10,385 nucleotides of DNA. Origin: DATJXG01 sp035500455 (GTDB lineage Bacteria; Acidobacteriota; Terriglobia; Terriglobales; Acidobacteriaceae). Position 1 is the first letter of the stretch; every line of letters starts with the position of its first letter. This document shows, one piece after another, positions 5,271 to 10,385 of this stretch. The notes beneath the pieces were generated by a model, which searched no databases, had not been told where the DNA came from, and saw only the letters and a list, made by a program, of their open reading frames with translations. The stretch lies in the NCBI GenBank assembly GCA_035500455.1, contig DATJXG010000351.1:1-10385 (forward strand). Direction: 5' to 3'. Position numbers and translations under genes: made by a program.

Positions 5271-5975
5271 CTAATCTCGAATCCTATCCCCAAAAATCGC
5301 CGTGCCCACGCGTACGCAGGTGGAACCCTCTGCGATCGCCACTTCGAAATCGTGCGACATCCCCATAGAGAGCACATCCATGGCCACGGCAGGTAGCCGG
5401 CGTGCTGCAATCCGATCGCGAAGATCGCGAAGCGTACGAAAAAATGGGCGCGAGCCCTCGGGGTCTTCGGTGAAAGGGGGAACGGTCATGAGGCCGCGGA
5501 TTTCGAGGCTTTCCAGCGACGAAGCGGCTTCAAGGATCTCCTGCAGTTCCTGCGAGTCCCGGGCGAGGCCGCTTTTGGCAGTTTCTCCGCCCAGATTGAT
5601 CTCAATCAGCACCGCCAATTTCTTCCCCGACAGGCCCGCCGCTGCGTTGAGTTTTTCGGCGAGGCGCAGCGAGTCCAGCGAATCCACCGCCGAGAACAGT
5701 TCAGCGGCCTTCGCAGCCTTGTTGGTCTGGAGGTGGCCGATCATATGCCACTGCGCGTCGGAGAGATCGCGCAGCGCTTCTGACTTGGCGGCGAATTCCT
5801 GGATCCGGCTTTCGCCGAACAGCCGCAGCCCGGCGTCGTAGGCTTCGCGGATACGGGCAGCAGAGAACGTCTTGCTGACGGCCATGAGCGCGACTTCGTC
5901 GGACTTGCGTCCGCAGCGCCGGCAGGCGGCGACGATGCGTTCCTGCACATGGGCGGCGTTCGCGGAAATGGACAC
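5271..5975 (-). CDS. yggS: PLP homeostasis protein, YggS/PLPBP family
   Basis: A 234-residue alanine-racemase-like TIM barrel protein. It binds pyridoxal 5'-phosphate without known catalysis and buffers PLP and amino/keto-acid metabolism. The PLP lysine is K35 in LMAVSKTFSAARI. Other signatures are LFGESRIQEF, WHMIGHLQTNK, GLMTVPPF, and the C-terminal phosphate-binding SMGMSHDFEVAIAEGSTCVR followed by VGTAIFG. Length is normal. The start is GTG 5975, which gives the usual distance to the PLP lysine; the track of residues upstream is non-coding repeat. A TTTACT box (5983-5988, minus strand) would make the mRNA leaderless. The unidentified small gene follows on the same strand, and OPT lies upstream across a repeat-filled 177-base gap. 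Confidence 0.94.
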   Translation of the reverse strand: MSISANAAHVQERIVAACRRCGRKSDEVALMAVSKTFSAARIREAYDAGLRLFGESRIQEFAAKSEALRDLSDAQWHMIGHLQTNKAAKAAELFSAVDSLDSLRLAEKLNAAAGLSGKKLAVLIEINLGGETAKSGLARDSQELQEILEAASSLESLEIRGLMTVPPFTEDPEGSRPFFRTLRDLRDRIAARRLPAVAMDVLSMGMSHDFEVAIAEGSTCVRVGTAIFGDRIRD

Positions 5976-5982
5976 GAATATC

Positions 5983-5988
5983 AGTAAA
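5983..5988 (-). promoter_or_regulatory. -10-like box (TTTACT) for yggS, leaderless GTG start
   Basis: Read on the minus strand, TTTACT ends 8 bases before GTG 5975, which would put the first transcribed base at or next to the start codon. No Shine-Dalgarno precedes the GTG. The -35 position (6006-6011, TGAGGA) is weak. Confidence 0.3.
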
Positions 5989-6001
5989 CCACAGGGGGTC
6001 T

Positions 6002-6149
6002 TCGGTCCTCAGTCGTCAGCGCCTCGGGAGCCAGAAAAATCCTAAAACGCCGAGGGCGCAAAGAACATCCGCCGAGAACGCAGACGCGGGAATGCTTCGT
6101 CTTTCCTGACGACTGAAGACCGACGACTAACGACTGATTACTGGCGACT
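6002..6149. repeat. Composite repeat: inverted repeat around a CGCAGAGG-type unit, plus 7-mer tandem
   Basis: Arms 6002-6019 and 6106-6123 are complementary at 17 of 18 positions. Between them, 6045-6079 is about 28/35 identical to the right arm of the palindrome at 833-867. From 6108 to 6149 the sequence is six consecutive 7-base units close to GACGACT. These overlap the right arm and end 3 bases before the OPT stop codon. The element fills almost the whole space between the OPT transporter and yggS. Confidence 0.7.
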
Positions 6150-6152
6150 GCT

Positions 6153-8207
6153 TTACATTATTGCCGTCGGCGGGGCAGGCTCGCTGGGGTCCCCGGCGCT
6201 GGTGAGCGGCAGGCCGATCATCAGGGCAGCCAGGCCGGCGAGCACGATCATGCCGCCCACAAAATACGATGGATTGCTGAAGATCTGCGGGCGCGCCCAT
6301 GCGGGAGCGAACTGCAAGCCCGCCCAAACCAGGCCGAGCACGGCTTCTCCAGCAATCAGGCCGGAAGCGGTGAGCACCCCGGCGTTCTCCACTCGCGCCA
6401 TCTGGGCTGAGTTGAATCCCCGGCGCTTGGCTGCCCAGTCGCCGAGGCTGCGGAAGAGGCCGCCGACAAAGATGGCGAATGTGGTGCCGAAGGGCAGGTA
6501 CATGCCGACCGCCACCAGCATGGGGCTTTTAACCTGCATCATGATCATGGCAATGCCGAATATGATTCCCACCACCACCAGCGCCCACGGCATATTTCCT
6601 CCGACAATGCCTTGCGCCAGGGCTGCCATGAGCCCGGCCTGAGGCGCGGGCAGATCCACTCCTCCGAATCCGCCGTGGCCGGCGCGGATGCTGCCTTCAT
6701 GCAGCAGCATCAGGGGGAAAAACATCACCAGGCTGGCGACAACTACCGCAATCAACTCCGCGATCTGAATCTTCTGCGGCGTGCCGCCCAGGATGTAACC
6801 GACTTTGAAGTCTTGCAGAAGTTCTCCGGCCACCGAGGAGGAAACACAAACCACGGCAGCAACTCCCAGCACCGCAGCCACTCCTGAAGTTCCGGAAACG
6901 CCCAGGGCGACCATGAGCAGCGCGGCAATCAGCAGCGTGGAAAGCGTCAACCCCGAGACTGGGTTGTTGGACGAACCAATAAACCCGACCAGGTTCCCTG
7001 AGACGGTGGCAAAGAAAAAGCCCACGATCAGCATCACCACCGCCGCCAGGATCGCAGGCCACACCAGCCCGGAAATATGGATGTAAAGCCAGCACATGAG
7101 CACGAACACAATCGCGATCAAGGCGAAGACCGTCTTGAAGCTCATGTAGCGCTCGGTGCGGCTCAATTTGGCCCGCTGCTCGGCGGTTTGCCGCAGGTCG
7201 GCGATGGCCTTGCCGAAGCCGGAGGTCAGGCTGGCTCGCATTTTGAACAACGTGTAGGCAGCGCCCACGAGCATGCCGCCGACTGCGATCGGCCGCACGA
7301 TGTATCGCCAGACCGAGTCTGCCATCCCTGCCCAGTCCTGGGGCGTGTCCGCCGGAAGATAATGGCGGAGTTGAGGGCCGAGGAAATAGATCATCATCGG
7401 AACCAGCAGCCCCCAGGCCAGCACGCTGCCGGCGAACTGAATGGAGGCAAGCCGAACTCCAATGATGTAGCCCACGCCGAGATACGCCGGGCTCACGCTC
7501 GGCGCCGCAAACACCGTGGTGCCTCCTGTCGCCAGGGCATTCGCGTCGCCGCCGGTGCCCAGACGGACCTGGCTGTGGCCCAGGTTCCCGATGCCGAGAT
7601 AAACGTCTTGGTCGGCGGCAAACAGCCCAAATTTTCCGATGATGTACACAATGCCGCCGACGCCGATGTTCCAGAACAGATACTTCGCCGCCTGGGCGCC
7701 ACGTTGTCCTGCCTTGTGAATTTCTGCAGCGGCTACCGATTCGGGGAAGGGCAATTCGGGATCTTCCACCATGACCCGCCGAACCAGGGAGATGAACAGC
7801 ACTCCCAGAATGCTGCCGACCATCATCAGCGCGGTGGCTTTCCAGTATTCGTGCAAACCGAATGCCGGCCACGCTCCGGAAATCACGAAAGCAGGGATGG
7901 TGAAGATCGCGCCCGCCGCCAGGCCCTCGCCGATGGTTCCCGAGGTCCGGGCGATGTTTTCTTCAAGCACCGAACCTTTCCAGGTCCGCAGAACCGCCAT
8001 GCCGATGACCGCCGCCGGATAGGTTGCGGCGATGGTAATGCCCGCGCGCAAGCCCAGATACGCGTTGGCCGCGCCCAGAATTACTGTCATAAACAGGCCC
8101 AGCAGCACGGCCCGCCAGGTGAACTCCTTCATTTCCATGGTTTCGGGAACAAAGGGTTGATGTCGTCGGGAGTTCTGCTCCGGCATCGCCGGGGTCTGGC
8201 TGCTCAT
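6153..8207 (-). CDS. Oligopeptide transporter, OPT family
   Basis: A 684-residue inner-membrane protein with roughly fifteen hydrophobic segments by eye. The OPT superfamily imports small peptides (in some branches metal-chelate complexes), driven by the proton gradient. Diagnostic parts are the N-terminal AVLLGLFMTVILGAANAYLG with LRAGITIAATYPAAVIGMAV, the ENIARTSGTIGEGLAAGAIF stretch with TIPAFVISG, FVGGLFRSLG, and GLIAGEAVLGLVWAGL near the C-terminus. Length fits the bacterial OPT group. ATG 8207 has a GAGG about nine bases upstream. The N-terminal 28 residues are hydrophilic and cytoplasmic-looking. The gene precedes yggS on the same strand, separated by a palindromic repeat. The substrate cannot be deduced from sequence. 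Confidence 0.92.
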   Translation of the reverse strand: MSSQTPAMPEQNSRRHQPFVPETMEMKEFTWRAVLLGLFMTVILGAANAYLGLRAGITIAATYPAAVIGMAVLRTWKGSVLEENIARTSGTIGEGLAAGAIFTIPAFVISGAWPAFGLHEYWKATALMMVGSILGVLFISLVRRVMVEDPELPFPESVAAAEIHKAGQRGAQAAKYLFWNIGVGGIVYIIGKFGLFAADQDVYLGIGNLGHSQVRLGTGGDANALATGGTTVFAAPSVSPAYLGVGYIIGVRLASIQFAGSVLAWGLLVPMMIYFLGPQLRHYLPADTPQDWAGMADSVWRYIVRPIAVGGMLVGAAYTLFKMRASLTSGFGKAIADLRQTAEQRAKLSRTERYMSFKTVFALIAIVFVLMCWLYIHISGLVWPAILAAVVMLIVGFFFATVSGNLVGFIGSSNNPVSGLTLSTLLIAALLMVALGVSGTSGVAAVLGVAAVVCVSSSVAGELLQDFKVGYILGGTPQKIQIAELIAVVVASLVMFFPLMLLHEGSIRAGHGGFGGVDLPAPQAGLMAALAQGIVGGNMPWALVVVGIIFGIAMIMMQVKSPMLVAVGMYLPFGTTFAIFVGGLFRSLGDWAAKRRGFNSAQMARVENAGVLTASGLIAGEAVLGLVWAGLQFAPAWARPQIFSNPSYFVGGMIVLAGLAALMIGLPLTSAGDPSEPAPPTAIM

Positions 8208-8545
8208 CGATGGGCCCTCGCAAGTGGCTACAGGCGTTCAAGATAACGCAAGCCCGCGCACCTTAGCACGCCTTCCGGACAGTTTACAAGTGTGAAGACC
8301 CTTTTCGCGGTTGGGGATGGAGGATTTTGATTTGAGAATTTACGGGTAGGGGTGTGCCCTCGGCAAGCGTCCCGTTCGTCGAAATAAGAGGATGGCACCG
8401 AGTCCTCGCGATTGGTATGGATCAAGAGGGTTGCGGAAACCTCACCCGCAGGCACTTCCCGCTCCAGGCGGCATCATATTTTAGTATGATGGCATCTAAC
8501 GAGGTACCTCTGGTCTGCGGGTTCCACTTCGTCTGAGGGGGCGTT
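8208..8545. other. Divergent intergenic region between OPT and zinc-ribbon genes
   Basis: This 338-base region holds no supported gene. On the minus strand, TATCTT (8240-8245) is a weak -10 candidate for the OPT gene, without a good -35. The right part has two palindromes (8472-8491 and 8501-8510) near a TATGAT box. The middle, about 8270-8460, shows nothing I can interpret; short frames there have no recognisable features. Confidence 0.4.
8472..8491 (+). promoter_or_regulatory. Operator-like inverted repeat overlapping a -10 box (TATGAT)
   Basis: CATCATA and TATGATG form a perfect 7-bp inverted repeat around TTTTAG. The right half contains TATGAT (8485-8490), a five-of-six -10 match about 55 bases before the zinc-ribbon start. 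Ten bases further, GAGGTACCTC (8501-8510) is a perfect palindrome. This layout would suit repressor control, but no regulator is encoded nearby. Confidence 0.35.
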
Positions 8546-8752
8546 GTGTTCTCGATTCCGTTCCGATGCAGGCGCTGTGGCGGCGCGTCGGGATTCCGCT
8601 CGCGGCAACGCGGTTTCACCGAGAGATTTGTGCTGCCTCTACTTCTTCTGCGTCCCGTCCGCTGTGGTGACTGCATGCGGCGAGGTTACGTGCCTGTGTT
8701 CGTGGTTCTGAAAGAGCGCAACGAGACTAAGACCGGCGACGCAGCGGCTTAG
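8546..8752 (+). CDS. Small zinc-ribbon-like protein with two CxxC knuckles
   Basis: This 68-residue basic protein starts with GTG 8546, preceded by a strong GAGGGGG ribosome site 4 bases upstream. Two cysteine pairs, C8/C11 (CRRCGG) and C40/C43 (CGDC), are spaced as in a zinc ribbon. Between them is RQRGFTERFVLPLLLLRPVR, a basic then Leu-rich stretch that may pack as a helix or touch the membrane. The tail is hydrophilic. I have the impression of similar short proteins in Acidobacteriota, with two CxxC pairs around an ERxxLPLLxLRPxRC core, but no function is known. The comF promoter begins 16 bases after the stop, so comF is probably transcribed separately. Confidence 0.6.
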   Translation: MFSIPFRCRRCGGASGFRSRQRGFTERFVLPLLLLRPVRCGDCMRRGYVPVFVVLKERNETKTGDAAA

Positions 8753-8767
8753 TTACGCAGGGCATGT

Positions 8768-8796
8768 TTGCACCTGGTCCGTGGGGCCGCTATACT
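8768..8796 (+). promoter_or_regulatory. Sigma-70-type promoter of comF
   Basis: TTGCAC (8768-8773) and TATACT (8791-8796) are separated by exactly 17 bases, the best promoter match in the window. RNA would start near 8803, leaving a leader of about 115 nt before GTG 8918. Confidence 0.65.
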
Positions 8797-8834
8797 TGAG
8801 AAAATTTTGTCCCGCAGAAGCCGCAAACCTGTGG

Positions 8835-8918
8835 CTGGATGAGGGAGGTCAGTCTTCAGCAGTAGCGTAGAACCAATTCGCCCTTCTGGGACCGCAGTTC
8901 CGGCCCGGGCTCATCCAG
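8835..8918 (+). promoter_or_regulatory. Structured comF 5' leader that can hide the start codon
   Basis: CTGGATGAG (8835-8843) is the exact reverse complement of CTCATCCAG (8910-8918), so a 9-bp stem could form in the leader and cover the bases up to the G of the GTG start. A tiny frame, ATG 8839 to TAG 8863-8865 (8 codons), lies inside the leader. Whether either matters is untested. Confidence 0.35.
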
Positions 8919-9778
8919 TGGTTTCGTGGGCACAGGGTTTGGCCGAAGGGCTGTTCGCCACTTTGTTCCCTGCTCATTGCCGCCTCTGCAGTACGCCTTT
9001 GATTCACATCTCCCGTCTGCCGGTTTGCCAAGACTGTTTGCGAGCGATGCGACCCATTTCCGGGGGCCTGTGCTCGATTTGCGGCGAGCGGCTGGCGAGT
9101 CCCTATGCGTTTGCGGCGAGCCGGGGAGAGCAAGACTCTTCCGTGGGCGCTTCGGAAGCCATATGTGGACTATGCCGCCGGCTGGAACCGCCTTTCGCCA
9201 AGGCCACGGCTTACGGCAGCTATGAGGGCGGATTGCGAGACCTGGTCCAGCTGCTGAAGTATGAGCGGGTGCGGCCGGCGGCAGCGGTTCTCGGGAGAAT
9301 GCTGGCAGAAGCGGTTGAAGACCTGGAGCCCTTCCTGGGGGACGCGCGGATAACGGTAGTGCCGATCCCCTTGCACCACGGCAAACTGCGGGAGCGGGGC
9401 TTTAACCAGGCGGAGTTGATTGCGCAGGCCGCGTTGAAGATCCGGCCGCGCGGCCGGTTCGAGTTGGAGGCAGATGCGCTGCAGCGGCAGCGCGAAACCT
9501 CCTCGCAGACGGGCCTTACGCGGCATCAGCGGCGGGAAAACATTCGCGGAGCATTCAAGGTGACGCGCCCTGCGGAAACAAAAGGCCGCCAATTCCTGCT
9601 GGTGGATGATGTTTTCACCACCGGGACAACGGTCTCCGAATGCGCCCGGATTCTGCGCCGCGCCGGCGCATCCAGAGTATGGGTGGCGACGGTGGCGCGC
9701 ACACTCAAGGCGGAAGCTAGTTTTGCCACGCTGGGCGCGGCTGGAAACGAGCGGATGGCGATGGCAGCCAACGCCTAG
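8918..9778 (+). CDS. comF: ComF family protein (zinc fingers plus phosphoribosyltransferase domain)
   Basis: A 286-residue cytosolic protein of the ComF/GntX family, linked to natural DNA uptake, where it supports passage or handling of incoming single-stranded DNA. The N-terminus has two four-cysteine groups: C21, C24, C37, C40 and C52, C55, C83, C86. The phosphoribosyltransferase-like domain follows, with ATAYGSYEGGLRDLVQLLKY, VVPIPLHHGKLRERGFNQAE, QTGLTRHQRRENIRGAF, and the PRPP loop LLVDDVFTTGTT at residues 227-238. GTG 8918 is the only usable start after the in-frame stop at 8840. The family is normally 220-250 residues; the excess is in the second cysteine region and a C-terminal Ala-rich tail. 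The HNH gene begins 12 bases after the stop. Confidence 0.93.
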   Translation: MVSWAQGLAEGLFATLFPAHCRLCSTPLIHISRLPVCQDCLRAMRPISGGLCSICGERLASPYAFAASRGEQDSSVGASEAICGLCRRLEPPFAKATAYGSYEGGLRDLVQLLKYERVRPAAAVLGRMLAEAVEDLEPFLGDARITVVPIPLHHGKLRERGFNQAELIAQAALKIRPRGRFELEADALQRQRETSSQTGLTRHQRRENIRGAFKVTRPAETKGRQFLLVDDVFTTGTTVSECARILRRAGASRVWVATVARTLKAEASFATLGAAGNERMAMAANA

Positions 9779-9790
9779 CGGGCGTGAGTT

Positions 9791-10385
9791 ATGTCTGGAG
9801 CATGGCACAATTCGGCGAGTGGTTTCGAGCGGCACGGCTTTGAGCCGGGTGAGTCCGCACCCGCCACTCATCTGCCCGGCGACGGCCATGCGCTGCACGC
9901 TCCGGTGCTGGTGCTGAACGCCTCCTACGAGCCGATCAACGTTTGCGCCGCCCGCCGCGCGATCGTGCTGGTGCTCAAGGGTGTCGCCATGACCGAAGAA
10001 GAGAACGGGCACTACCTGCACGCCGCCCGCCTGGCTTTGCGTGTGCCTTCCGTAATCCGCCTGCTGGAGTACCGCCGCATTCCACACCAGACGCGGGCTT
10101 TGTCGCGCAAGAACATTCTTCTGCGTGACCGCAATACCTGCCAGTACTGCGGCGAGATCATGCCTTCGAGCGAGTTGACGCTGGACCACGTCGTTCCGCG
10201 TTCACGCAGTGGCGCATCCACCTGGGAGAACCTGGTGGCCTGCTGCCATCCCTGCAATCGCCGCAAGAGCAACCAGCTTCCCGCCGAGGCCGGCATGAAG
10301 CTGTTGCGCGAGCCGCGCGCCTTCAATCTGCACACCAGCCGCCACATCATGCGGCTGATGGGCTCGGATAATTCCTGGCGGAAGT
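9791..10385 (+). CDS. HNH endonuclease (partial, runs off the window)
   Basis: 198 codons are visible with no stop before the window edge, so only the very C-terminus is missing. The N-terminal half shows APVLVLNASYEPINVCAARR, a family-typical segment. The HNH core has zinc cysteines C117/C120 (CQYC) and C152/C155, with LDHVVPRSRSG giving catalytic H133. WENLVACCHPCNRRKSN carries N147 and N156. Such standalone HNH proteins are widespread in bacteria. Their substrate is usually unknown; nicking or cutting of DNA is the family activity. ATG 9791 lies 12 bases after comF, implying co-transcription. The first 35 residues are polar and not conserved-looking, so a later start cannot be excluded, although no better ATG is apparent before residue 38. 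Confidence 0.9.
   Translation, partial: MSGAWHNSASGFERHGFEPGESAPATHLPGDGHALHAPVLVLNASYEPINVCAARRAIVLVLKGVAMTEEENGHYLHAARLALRVPSVIRLLEYRRIPHQTRALSRKNILLRDRNTCQYCGEIMPSSELTLDHVVPRSRSGASTWENLVACCHPCNRRKSNQLPAEAGMKLLREPRAFNLHTSRHIMRLMGSDNSWRK

Noticed and set aside
6108..6149. Regular short units suggesting a CRISPR array
   Set aside because: The units are 7 bases long and directly adjacent, with no spacers of constant length and no cas genes nearby.
7077..8246. Long plus-strand frame (389 codons) opposite the OPT transporter
   Set aside because: It lies fully over the OPT coding sequence, is rich in His/Arg/Gly and lacks any motif; OPT signatures on the minus strand are clear. The minus-strand frame 6697-7872 is an out-of-frame shadow for the same reason.
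9170..10189. Minus-strand frame (339 codons) opposite comF and HNH
   Set aside because: Both plus-strand genes have strong family motifs, and this frame shows none.

Overview
The window looks like a core-genome stretch of a GC-rich soil bacterium, most likely an Acidobacteriota member (Terriglobia; Koribacter/Sulfotelmatobacter-like). That is inferred from protein style, weak Shine-Dalgarno use, and intergenic spaces filled with short palindromic repeats of the CGCAGAGG/CGCAAAG kind. No tRNA, rRNA, CRISPR array, phage gene or transposase gene is visible.

Layout. Plus strand, left part: the 3' end of gyrA, a vitamin K epoxide reductase (VKOR) homologue, cmk (CMP kinase), a short/branched-chain type acyl-CoA dehydrogenase, a two-gene unit of small envelope proteins (one membrane-anchored coiled coil, one probably secreted with two cysteines), and a thioredoxin-like [2Fe-2S] ferredoxin. 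Minus strand, middle: an OPT-family oligopeptide transporter, then the PLP-homeostasis protein YggS/PLPBP, then a small unidentified protein. These converge on the ferredoxin gene. Plus strand, right part: a small two-CxxC zinc-ribbon-like protein, comF, and an HNH endonuclease that runs off the window end.

Function. Most genes are housekeeping: DNA topology, pyrimidine nucleotides, fatty or branched-chain acid oxidation, redox, peptide import, PLP balance and DNA uptake. VKOR and the two-cysteine secreted protein suggest disulfide chemistry in the envelope, but that link is inference.

The most unusual signal is intergenic. Five spaces carry long imperfect inverted repeats built from 7-, 8- or 9-base units. 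They are 67 to about 148 bp long, and four lie within about 25 bases of a stop codon. Several genes (cmk, the dehydrogenase, yggS, perhaps the ferredoxin) have a -10-like box so close to the start codon that the mRNA would be leaderless or nearly so. comF, in contrast, has a good promoter and a structured 5' leader. I do not see a defence island or a clearly new multi-gene system.
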